In this document: positions 1-5,595 of the stretch, piece after piece
How the letters are laid out: the number at the start of each line of letters is the position of its first letter
How positions within the stretch are numbered: the stretch's first letter is position 1
Assembly: GCA_026225435.1 (NCBI GenBank)
Contig: JAMFST010001196.1
Coordinates: 1 to 6,852, forward strand
Length of the DNA stretch: 6,852 nt
Source of the DNA: Labilithrix luteola
GTDB taxonomy: Bacteria > Myxococcota_A > Polyangia > Polyangiales > Polyangiaceae
Direction of reading: 5' to 3'
The notes under the pieces: model-generated
Told to the model about the DNA's origin: nothing
The model's database searches: none
Seen by the model: only the letters and a program-made list of their open reading frames with translations
Program-made: the position numbers and the translations under genes

Positions 1-240
1 GGCCAGCGAGCCGGCGGCGAAGGCCAGCAGGTCGAATGAACCGGGCGCCGGCCGCGGCTCGGCCTCCGCGGCGAGCTCGATCATCAGAACGATCCCGCCG
101 ACTTCGAGCCACGCGCGGCTCGGGTCGGTGACAGGACCTCGGCGACTTGCCGACAGTCCGATGACCGCGACGTAAAACTTCGTCAGGCGCGGAACGTCAC
201 GCGTTCGTAGGGCGATGTGATGGAGCAGCGCTGATTTCAC
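1..240 (-). CDS. VOC-fold (glyoxalase / ring-cleavage dioxygenase-like) protein, 5' part only
   Basis: Reading the minus strand from a GTG at 240 gives 80 uninterrupted codons that run off the left edge, so the C-terminal part is missing. The start region contains HHIALRTRDV, then KFYVAVIGL, then WLEVGGIVLMIEL, the usual first beta-alpha-beta-beta-beta module of the vicinal oxygen chelate superfamily. H8 and E55 sit where the first metal-ligand His and the strand-4 Glu lie in glyoxalase I-type proteins. Family members bind a divalent metal and act on small electrophiles, antibiotics or aromatic substrates; the substrate here cannot be told. The GTG start is chosen because the fold begins immediately after it; another in-frame GTG lies at 276 inside the neighbouring gene, and no good ribosome-binding site is visible. 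By hand count 18 of 80 codons end in A or T, most of them in the first half, which is more than in the neighbours. It is divergent from the DHH gene. Confidence 0.82.
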   Translation of the reverse strand, partial: MKSALLHHIALRTRDVPRLTKFYVAVIGLSASRRGPVTDPSRAWLEVGGIVLMIELAAEAEPRPAPGSFDLLAFAAGSLA

Positions 241-268
241 GAGCGCACATGCTAGGCAGTTTGTCCCA

Positions 269-1258
269 ATGAGCACGCCGCGATCGATCGTCGTCGCCAC
301 CCACGGGCATTGTTTCGACGGCCTGTGCTCCGCGGCCCTGTTCACCCGCCTGTTCCGCCACCTGCACCCGGGTGAGGCGCTCGACTTCAAGTACCTGGCG
401 ATGGGCTACGGCCCCGGGCAGAACGGCGTGCCCGAGGAGCTGCTCACCGGCGATGACAACGTCATCCTCGACTACCGCTTCTCCGGCTCGCCGAAGCTCA
501 CCTGGTACTTCGACCACCACGTCAGCGCCTTCCCGCTGCCCACCGACCGCAGCACCTTCGAATCGCGCGCGCGGGCGCAGGAGGAGGGGGGCGGCACCTT
601 CTTCCACGACGGCGGCTACGGCTCCTGCACCAAGCTGATCGCCGACGTGGGCGCGGCGCGCTTCGACCTCGATCCGGAGCCGCTCGCGCCGCTCATCCAC
701 TGGGCCGACATGATCGACGCCGCGCGCTTTCCCAATGCGGAGATGCCCGTGCTGCGACGCGAGCCGGTGCTCCAGCTGATGGCGGTGGTCGAGTCGGGCG
801 GAGACGCCGCCTTCGCCACCCGCATGGTCCCGCGGCTGCTCGACACGCCCATCGAGGAGCTGGCGCGGCTGCCGGAGATCCAGGAGGCCTACGCGCCGCT
901 GGCGGCCGGGCAGGACGGCTTCGTCGCCCGCGTGAAGGACCGCGCGTTGGTGAAGGGGCCGGTCGTGCTCGTCGACCTCACGGACCAGCTGCTGGAGGTG
1001 GCGGGCAAATTCGTCACCTACGCGCTCTATCCCGAGAGCGCCTACTCGGTGCTGGTCACCCGCTCGACCAGCAAGATCAAGATCTCCATCGGCTACAACC
1101 CGTGGAGCCACCAGGAGCGCAAGCACGACATCGCGGCCATCTGCGAGCGCTACGGCGGCGGCGGCCACCCGGTGGTCGGCGCGATCTCGCTCCCCGCCGA
1201 CCAGCTCTCCCGCGCGCAGGAGATCGCCGGAACGGTCGTCGAGGAGCTCGGCCGCTAG
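269..1258 (+). CDS. DHH-DHHA1 family phosphoesterase
   Basis: This 329-residue protein has the layout of DHH-superfamily phosphoesterases. An N-terminal motif I reads HGHCFDG (H12, H14, D17), the aspartate of motif II is in ILDYRF (D68), the signature DHH is D82-H83-H84, and a further acidic motif lies in HWADMID (D147). The C-terminal DHHA1 substrate-binding domain ends with GGGGHPVVGAI (residues 296-306). Known members use two Mn2+ ions to hydrolyse phosphodiesters or phosphoanhydrides, including nanoRNase/pAp phosphatase (NrnA), RecJ, c-di-AMP phosphodiesterase and exopolyphosphatase. This protein is soluble with no signal peptide and about the length of NrnA-type enzymes, but motif I differs from the usual D-x-D form, so I leave the substrate open. 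The ATG at 269 starts directly before the first beta strand (SIVVATHGH); an AGG at 254-256 is a distant, weak ribosome-binding site. It is a single-gene unit between a divergent VOC gene and a convergent lipoprotein gene. Confidence 0.9.
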   Translation: MSTPRSIVVATHGHCFDGLCSAALFTRLFRHLHPGEALDFKYLAMGYGPGQNGVPEELLTGDDNVILDYRFSGSPKLTWYFDHHVSAFPLPTDRSTFESRARAQEEGGGTFFHDGGYGSCTKLIADVGAARFDLDPEPLAPLIHWADMIDAARFPNAEMPVLRREPVLQLMAVVESGGDAAFATRMVPRLLDTPIEELARLPEIQEAYAPLAAGQDGFVARVKDRALVKGPVVLVDLTDQLLEVAGKFVTYALYPESAYSVLVTRSTSKIKISIGYNPWSHQERKHDIAAICERYGGGGHPVVGAISLPADQLSRAQEIAGTVVEELGR

Positions 1259-1278
1259 CGAGCGCCGGGCAGCTCGCT
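1257..1278. terminator. Possible bidirectional terminator hairpin between convergent genes
   Basis: AGCGAGC at 1257-1263 pairs perfectly with GCTCGCT at 1272-1278 around an 8-base loop. The stem overlaps both stop codons, TAG (1256-1258) of the DHH gene and the TGA of the lipoprotein gene (1278-1280 on the minus strand). The position suits a shared transcription end. There is no T-run on either side, so intrinsic termination is not assured; in so GC-rich a genome a 7-bp match is only moderate evidence. Confidence 0.35.
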
Positions 1279-2162
1279 CAGCGGCATTCCACCGGCACCA
1301 CGTGGCTGCCCTGGGGGACCGCCTGCGCGAAGGTGCCGGCGGGGAGCGGCGGGTTCCAGGTGACCTTCTCGAAGCGGAGCTGCATGTCCTGCCCGCGCGA
1401 GGGGACGCGCACGTGGATCTTGCGCGGCAGCTCGGCGGTGCAGTTGGGGCCGCTCGGTGGGGTCGGTGCGTCGAGCCCGTCCGGGTCCACGCGCGGGGCT
1501 GCCATCGGCGCGGTGGAGAAGTCGCTCATCTCCGCGTCGTAGAGGACGTCGTCGTGCTGGCGGACCACCACGCCGACGATGCGCACGCGCTGCTCGGTCC
1601 ACGGCTTGGCCAGATCGTCCGGCTGCGGCTCGAGGTGCAGCTCCTCGTGGGTGTCGTCGGCGCCGGAGAGCTTGACCACGTAGTAGCCGTGCCGGTCCCA
1701 CTCGATGGTCGCCGTCTCGGCGGCGTGCTGGAGGATCGGCGCCTGCCCGCGGAGCAGCGACACCAGCGCGTGCGCCGGGATCGGCACCTGGGTGAACTGG
1801 CCGATGGCGCAGGCCTTGGGCTCGCCGACGTAGAACGTCTTCGAGCGCAGATCGGCCATGCCGAAGCGCGAGCCGTCGCTGGTGAGCGTGGCCAGGTTGA
1901 CCCCGAACGGGCTGATGACGTCCATTCGCAAGCGCGCCGGCCACGAGGCGAAGAGCCAGACGTCGCCGCGGCCGCGCCCCTCGTCCCCGAAGTAGTCGAC
2001 CTTGGCGCTCGCCTGCACGCCGGTGCACCGCTCGGCCGCGCTGTGCAGGCGACCGAGCGCGCCGGCGGCGTCCGGGATGGGGGAGCGCGGCGGGGCGACG
2101 TTGGTGCAGGCGGCTCCGCCGAGCGACAGCAGCGCGGCGAAGGTGAGCGCGAAGGGCCTCAC
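1278..2162 (-). CDS. LolB-like / DUF4292-like outer-membrane lipoprotein
   Basis: The 294-residue product starts with a type II signal peptide: a short positive n-region, a hydrophobic stretch [13 protein letters not shown], and the lipobox-like GAAC with C19 as the expected lipidated cysteine. The -3 position is Gly rather than Leu, so the box is imperfect. No aspartate follows the cysteine, which by the +2 rule known from enterobacteria would favour the outer membrane. Residues about 45-215 look like the beta-rich LolA/LolB fold ([30 protein letters not shown], then SLLRG); such proteins bind lipoprotein acyl chains. A second beta-rich section, about 240-294, holds C241 and C293, which could form a disulfide. 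The GTG start at 2162 overlaps the TGA of the upstream Nudix gene by 4 bases, and AAGGG lies just upstream at 2166-2170, arguing for coupled translation. The family assignment rests on pattern, not on a strong motif; DUF4292 is the closest alternative label. Confidence 0.72.
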   Translation of the reverse strand: MRPFALTFAALLSLGGAACTNVAPPRSPIPDAAGALGRLHSAAERCTGVQASAKVDYFGDEGRGRGDVWLFASWPARLRMDVISPFGVNLATLTSDGSRFGMADLRSKTFYVGEPKACAIGQFTQVPIPAHALVSLLRGQAPILQHAAETATIEWDRHGYYVVKLSGADDTHEELHLEPQPDDLAKPWTEQRVRIVGVVVRQHDDVLYDAEMSDFSTAPMAAPRVDPDGLDAPTPPSGPNCTAELPRKIHVRVPSRGQDMQLRFEKVTWNPPLPAGTFAQAVPQGSHVVPVECR

Positions 2163-2416
2163 TCGCCCTTGATCAGCTTGGCGCCAGGGATCTTGCTGAC
2201 GTCGATCTTGCCGGGCTGCGAGGTGAACAGCTCGGTGTACCCGCAGTTCGTACAGATGTACGCCTGCATGATGCCGTCCTCGATGTCGTCCTTCCAGTCG
2301 AAGTGGACGACGCGGACCGAGAGCGGGCGGATGGTGTCCTCGTCATCGCGGTCGGCGATCTGGGGGACGAACAGGATCTCCTTGTGCTGACACTTGGAAC
2401 ACACGCCGCTTTTCAT
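2159..2416 (-). other. Zinc-ribbon domain with a possible internal start (Met140 of the Nudix fusion)
   Basis: An ATG at 2416 opens a frame starting MKSGVCSKC, which looks like a natural N-terminus of a small zinc-ribbon protein of 85 residues. It is in the Nudix frame with no stop between. The bases directly upstream (GCTAAAAGCGCCGG on the minus strand) contain a TAA in another frame and no convincing ribosome-binding site. It could be the start of a second, shorter product, or the relic start of a formerly separate gene. The ribbon's role is unknown; it could bind nucleic acid or protein. Confidence 0.3.
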
Positions 2417-2833
2417 TCCGGCGCTTTTAGCACGACCGAGGACACCGAGGACGGCGTCCGTGAGGCGGTACGGAGCGAGGTCGGACAGGTCGGCCCAGAC
2501 CACGGCGGCGGCGTCGCTGCCGGCGGCGTAGCGCTCCGTCTCCGCGGTCCACCGGCAGCGGATCTCGTGGATGACGTACTCGAAGCCCTCCCCGGCGAGG
2601 CACACCGTCTCGAGCTCGCCGACCACCGCGACCGTGAGCCCCGTCTCCTCGCGGACCTCGCGGACGATGGCGTCGGCGAGCGATTCCCCCGGCTCCACTT
2701 TCCCGCCCGGCAGGCTCCAGGTACCGGCGAGGGGAGGGTGGCCGCGCTTCACCAGGAGCACGCGCGGGCGATCGTGGTCATGGAAGACCACCGCGCCGAC
2801 GGCCACCTGCGCCACCTTCGGAGCGACTTGCAT
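2159..2833 (-). CDS. Nudix hydrolase fused to a C-terminal four-cysteine zinc ribbon
   Basis: Residues about 8-135 form a MutT/ADP-ribose pyrophosphatase-like Nudix domain with a perfect box: G44, E50, then REVREETGL at 58-66, matching Gx5Ex7REUxEExGU. The catalytic glutamates that hold Mg2+ are all present. Such enzymes hydrolyse nucleoside diphosphate-linked compounds such as oxidised nucleotides, ADP-ribose or NADH; the specificity is not readable. Ordinary single-domain members are about 130-150 residues, and this one continues without a stop into an 85-residue extension with CSKC (C145, C148) and CTNC (C194, C197), a likely zinc site whose cysteine pairs are 45 residues apart. The extension begins with Met140 (ATG at 2416), so it may be a separate small gene that has fused or a second product from an internal start. 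The ATG at 2833 is chosen because the domain starts right after it. It is the first gene of an operon with the lipoprotein gene and is divergent from the Rsm22 gene. Confidence 0.9.
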   Translation of the reverse strand: MQVAPKVAQVAVGAVVFHDHDRPRVLLVKRGHPPLAGTWSLPGGKVEPGESLADAIVREVREETGLTVAVVGELETVCLAGEGFEYVIHEIRCRWTAETERYAAGSDAAAVVWADLSDLAPYRLTDAVLGVLGRAKSAGMKSGVCSKCQHKEILFVPQIADRDDEDTIRPLSVRVVHFDWKDDIEDGIMQAYICTNCGYTELFTSQPGKIDVSKIPGAKLIKGE

Positions 2834-2860
2834 CGCCCGTGTGGTAGCTCACCTGGCCAC
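2834..2860. other. 27-bp divergent gap between the Nudix and Rsm22 genes
   Basis: The two start codons lie back to back with only 27 bases between them. I see no convincing -10/-35 pair and no strong ribosome-binding site for either gene; AGGTGAG on the minus strand is too far from the Nudix ATG to be clear. Promoter elements for each gene would have to lie partly inside the coding start of the other. Confidence 0.4.
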
Positions 2861-4204
2861 ATGAAGCCGAAGAAGCGCCTTCGCCTGTCCGGGCGCAACC
2901 GAGCCGCGGAGCTCGCCCCCATCCGTCCGCTCGAGGCGGCCTTCCACACCTTGCTCGATGATCTCGCCCGCGCGCGCAGCTGGCCCACGACCAAGGACGT
3001 CGCGCGGCTCGGTGCGGCGGTGGCGCAGCTCTCCGCGTTGTACAATTCGACGGAGAAGCGCTCGGTGGAGGCGAGCGGCCCCGATGCGCTCGCGGCGCGG
3101 CTGCTGTTCTCCTTCCCCCGCGACGTGCCCAAGTCGGCGGCGGCGCTGCGCGAGGTGGTGGCCAGCGGTCGGCTGCGCCTGCCCAAGGACCGTCCGCTGC
3201 GCGTGCTCGACCTCGGCTGCGGTCTCGGCGCGAGTACCTGGGGGCTGGCGCGGCTGCTCGCGCCGGTGCACCTGCAGTGCACCTGGATCGAGCGCGACAT
3301 GGCGACACTGCAGCTGGCCTCGGCGCTGGCCGAGCGCGCGCACGAGCAAGGCGTCGCTCCCGGCATCCGCATGGACTTCGCCGGCAAGAACACCTTCGAC
3401 GTCTCCACCTTCCGCCCCGACTTCGGCGGCAAGACCTACGACGTGATCCTCGCCGGGCAGGTGCTGAGCGAGCTCGATCGGAAGCTCGAGCCGGAGGAGC
3501 GGGTGGCTGCTCACGCCGAGCGGCTCGCCGGCTGGATGCGCGCGCTCGCCCCCGAGGGGCTCCTGGTGGTCGTGGAGCCGGCGCTGCGCGAGCGCACCCG
3601 GCACCTGCACGCGGTGCGCGATGACCTGCTGGCGGCGCACCCCGAGGCGCACGTGGTCTACCCGTGCCTGCACGACGAGCCCTGTCCGGCGCTGTGGAAC
3701 GAGCGCGAGTGGTGCCACGAAGATCTGCCGATCGATCTGCCCGAGTGGCTCGAGCCGGTGGCGAAGGCGGCAGGGTTGCGCTGGCAGGGGCTCGGGTTTG
3801 CGCCGCTGGTGCTGGAGCGGCGGGCGGAGAAGCCGGCGCCCGCGCGCGAGGTGCGGGTGGTGTCCGACGCGCTCGACAGCAAGGGGCAGCGCGAGGCGTT
3901 CGTCTGCGGGCACGTCGAGGTGGCCGACGTCGCGGGGGAGCCCGGCCTGCTCGCGCGGCGGGTGCGCGTGGCACAGATGGAGCGCGATGCCGGGCCGGCG
4001 AGCGTCGCCTGGGACGCGCTCTTCCGCTTCGACCGACTCCGCTTCGACCCGTCGCTGCTGGTGAAGGGCGAGGCTCCGGAGGGGGAGCCGATGCCACCGC
4101 GCGTGCGCCTCGCACCGGGCACGAGCGTGGTGCGCGTGGCCGCAGGTGAAGATGTCCGGAATGTGTCGGCGGGATCGACGCCGCCAACGTCCGACGATCA
4201 TTGA
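2861..4204 (+). CDS. Rsm22-family (METTL17-like) small-ribosomal-subunit methyltransferase-like protein
   Basis: A 447-residue protein with a class I SAM-binding domain: LRVLDLGCGLGAST (residues 113-126), the acidic residue of strand 2 in WIERD (E144), YDVILAGQVLSEL (193-205) and GLLVVVEPALRERTRHL (233-249). This is followed by the Rsm22 family signature YPCLHDEPCPALWN..WCHEDLP. Four cysteines, C269, C275, C285 and C349 (FVCGHVEV), match the pattern that in mitochondrial METTL17/Rsm22 binds a 4Fe-4S cluster. Family members act on or near the small ribosomal subunit rRNA during assembly; whether bacterial ones truly methylate is not settled. The frame stays open to 2303, but that stretch lies opposite the Nudix gene; the ATG at 2861 is followed by a basic N-terminus (MKPKKRLRLSGRNR) as expected for an rRNA-binding protein. 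The last 20 residues or so look disordered. It is the first gene of a plus-strand cluster with thiE. I see no good ribosome-binding site. Confidence 0.9.
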   Translation: MKPKKRLRLSGRNRAAELAPIRPLEAAFHTLLDDLARARSWPTTKDVARLGAAVAQLSALYNSTEKRSVEASGPDALAARLLFSFPRDVPKSAAALREVVASGRLRLPKDRPLRVLDLGCGLGASTWGLARLLAPVHLQCTWIERDMATLQLASALAERAHEQGVAPGIRMDFAGKNTFDVSTFRPDFGGKTYDVILAGQVLSELDRKLEPEERVAAHAERLAGWMRALAPEGLLVVVEPALRERTRHLHAVRDDLLAAHPEAHVVYPCLHDEPCPALWNEREWCHEDLPIDLPEWLEPVAKAAGLRWQGLGFAPLVLERRAEKPAPAREVRVVSDALDSKGQREAFVCGHVEVADVAGEPGLLARRVRVAQMERDAGPASVAWDALFRFDRLRFDPSLLVKGEAPEGEPMPPRVRLAPGTSVVRVAAGEDVRNVSAGSTPPTSDDH

Positions 4205-4239
4205 CGACGATCGCTCGGACAAGTACCGGGCGACAGGTC

Positions 4240-4902
4240 ATGCACGGGCTCTACGCCATCCTCGATACCGCCACGCTCGCCACGCTCGGCATCGATCCGC
4301 TGGTGCATGCCCGGGACATCCTCCGCGCTCGGCCGGCCGCGCTGCAGCTGCGCGCCAAGGGGCTCCCGGCGCGCGAGATCCTCAGCCTGCTGCGGATGCT
4401 CAGCCCGATGTGCCGCGTCGCCGGCTGCCCGTTGGTCGCCAACGACCGCCCCGAGCTCGCCGTGCTCGGCGGCTGCGACGTGGTGCACGTCGGCCAGGAC
4501 GACATGCCCATCGACCGCGTGCGCAGCATCGCGCCGTCGCTCGGTGTCGGCGTGTCGACGCACAACCTCGAGCAGCTCGCGCGCGCCCTCGACGCTCGCC
4601 CGCGCTACGTCGCCTTCGGCCCGGTGTACGAGACGCAGTCCAAGCTGCGCTGCGATCCGGTCGTCGGGATCGAAGGGCTCCGCGCCGCCGCGGCGCTCGC
4701 TCGCTCGGCGGGGATCCCGCTGGTGGCCATCGGCGGAATCTCGCTCGAGCGCGCCCACGAGGTCGCCGCCTACGCTTCGAGCGCGGCGGTCACCTCCGGT
4801 CTGTACTGCGTCTCCAGCGAGGCGGTCACCGCCCGTGCGCGCGCCTTCCACGCCGCCTTCGCCGGGCGTGCCGCCGAGGTCGCCGCCGGAGCGCACGCCT
4901 GA
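4240..4902 (+). CDS. thiE: Thiamine-phosphate synthase
   Basis: ThiE joins HMP pyrophosphate and thiazole phosphate into thiamine phosphate, the coupling step of vitamin B1 synthesis in the cytoplasm. All the TIM-barrel landmarks are present (numbered from ATG 4240): GLYAILD at the start, QLRAK (Q36, R38, K40) for pyrophosphate binding, VANDR (N68, D69) with the Mg2+ ligand region, HVGQDDMP (D87, D88), GVSTHN (S106), FGPVYETQSK (T132, S134, K135, the family's FGP..xTxTK loop) and AIGGIS. The 220-residue length fits the family. The start is uncertain: a TTG at 4201 in the same frame would overlap the Rsm22 stop by 4 bases and add 13 residues, but those residues have no counterpart in the family and use codons unlike the rest. 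I prefer the ATG, although neither has a good ribosome-binding site. No TPP riboswitch fits in the 35-bp gap. It lies between the Rsm22 gene and an unknown gene. Confidence 0.93.
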   Translation: MHGLYAILDTATLATLGIDPLVHARDILRARPAALQLRAKGLPAREILSLLRMLSPMCRVAGCPLVANDRPELAVLGGCDVVHVGQDDMPIDRVRSIAPSLGVGVSTHNLEQLARALDARPRYVAFGPVYETQSKLRCDPVVGIEGLRAAAALARSAGIPLVAIGGISLERAHEVAAYASSAAVTSGLYCVSSEAVTARARAFHAAFAGRAAEVAAGAHA

Positions 4903-5570
4903 TGCTCCTGCTGACCTCGATCTGCCTGGCCGGCGGTCTGCTTCTCGGGCGGTACATCTCGCGCGGAGCCCGCCCGTCGAAGGCGGACCGCGACGGGGCG
5001 CTGGGCGAGACCAGCGGCGGCGACGAGCTCGGCGATCCGGCCAGGCCGTCGAAGGCAGCCAAGCCGGTCAAGCCGGCGCCCGAGCGCGACCTCTTCGTCG
5101 GCTTCCCTTGCCGCCTCGGCGACGTCGTCATGCGCAGCGGGGGCGGGGAAGCCTGGCTCGCCGGCGCCTGCGTCTTCTCCGAGGACGCGCCTGTCTCCGC
5201 GCTCTTCATCGCCCCCGAGGCCGGCGCCGACGTCGCCGTCTATGCCCGCGCCGCCGCCTCCGCGCCGCTCTGGTGGATGCAGGCGCTCGGGAGCGACGAG
5301 CTGCCGCACTTCACCGATCCGCCGACCTCGCTCGAGCACGGCGAGACCCGCTTCGAGCGCCGTCGTCGCCTGCCGCTCGCCATCGAACGTCGCGGCAGCG
5401 GCGCCCCGGATCTGGGCGAGAGCGCGGTCGTGGCGGAGTACGCCTCCAGCGGCGCCGACCAGCTGCTCCTCATCATCCACGAGGGCAACCTGCGCGCCTG
5501 GCGCGGCACCTCGCTCGATGCAGGAATGTACGAGGTCATCCCCTCGGGCGCGTCGACCCTCGAGGAGTGA
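4902..5570 (+). CDS. Unrecognised membrane-anchored protein
   Basis: I do not recognise this 222-residue protein. Residues 1-16 are hydrophobic (MLLLTSICLAGGLLLG), followed by R17, R21 and R24, which suggests a single membrane anchor whose positive flank would keep the rest of the protein in the cytoplasm. Residues 22-62 are a polar, Lys/Pro/Gly-rich linker, and residues about 64-215 form a mixed alpha/beta domain (DLFVGFPCRLGDVVM, PVSALFIAP, PLWWMQALG, RRRRLPLAIERRG, QLLLIIHEGNLRAWRG). C70 and C90 are the only cysteines of the domain. The motif order loosely recalls beta-rich DUF4178-type domains, but I cannot support that call. The ATG at 4902 overlaps the thiE TGA by one base (TGATG), and GGAG lies at 4888-4891, so it is very likely translated as part of the thiE operon. 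Codon use matches the neighbours, which supports a real gene. Confidence 0.78.
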   Translation: MLLLTSICLAGGLLLGRYISRGARPSKADRDGALGETSGGDELGDPARPSKAAKPVKPAPERDLFVGFPCRLGDVVMRSGGGEAWLAGACVFSEDAPVSALFIAPEAGADVAVYARAAASAPLWWMQALGSDELPHFTDPPTSLEHGETRFERRRRLPLAIERRGSGAPDLGESAVVAEYASSGADQLLLIIHEGNLRAWRGTSLDAGMYEVIPSGASTLEE

Positions 5571-5595
5571 CGGCGCGCGTGCGCGGGGTAGCGAA
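5571..5595. other. 25-bp gap between convergent genes
   Basis: The unknown plus-strand gene and holB end facing each other here. Only a 4-bp CGCG/CGCG stem is visible, too short to call a terminator, and there is no T-run. Confidence 0.4.

Noticed and set aside
147..178. TTGCCG and TAAAAC as a -35/-10 pair for the DHH gene
   Set aside because: The spacer is 20 bases and the elements lie inside the VOC coding region about 90 bases before the start; not better than chance.
197..1168. Long minus-strand open frame opposite the DHH gene
   Set aside because: The product is a low-complexity Arg/Ala/Gly-rich sequence with no motif, and the plus-strand frame carries an intact DHH-DHHA1 protein. Long antisense frames are expected in GC-rich coding DNA.
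2303..2860. In-frame upstream extension of the Rsm22 gene
   Set aside because: This stretch is antisense to the Nudix-zinc ribbon gene and does not resemble any Rsm22 N-terminus; the ATG at 2861 is the natural start.
4205..4239. TPP riboswitch upstream of thiE
   Set aside because: The gap is only 35 bases, too short for a THI element, and no conserved THI-box sequence is visible there.
2778..4241. Two long minus-strand open frames (to 487 and 457 codons) opposite the Rsm22 gene
   Set aside because: Arg/Pro/Ala- or His/Arg-rich products without recognisable domains; the plus strand encodes a clear Rsm22-family protein.
4146..4901. Upstream extension of the unknown anchored protein through thiE
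   Set aside because: It is an Arg-rich alternative frame of thiE; the hydrophobic N-terminus starting at 4902 is the sensible start.
4902..4930. Possible lipobox (C8) in the unknown anchored protein
   Set aside because: There is no positive n-region, the cysteine is too close to the N-terminus, and LTSIC lacks the small residue at -1 expected of a lipobox.
5574..5585. Short CGCG/CGCG stem between the unknown gene and holB
   Set aside because: Only 4 bp with no T-run, common by chance in GC-rich sequence.
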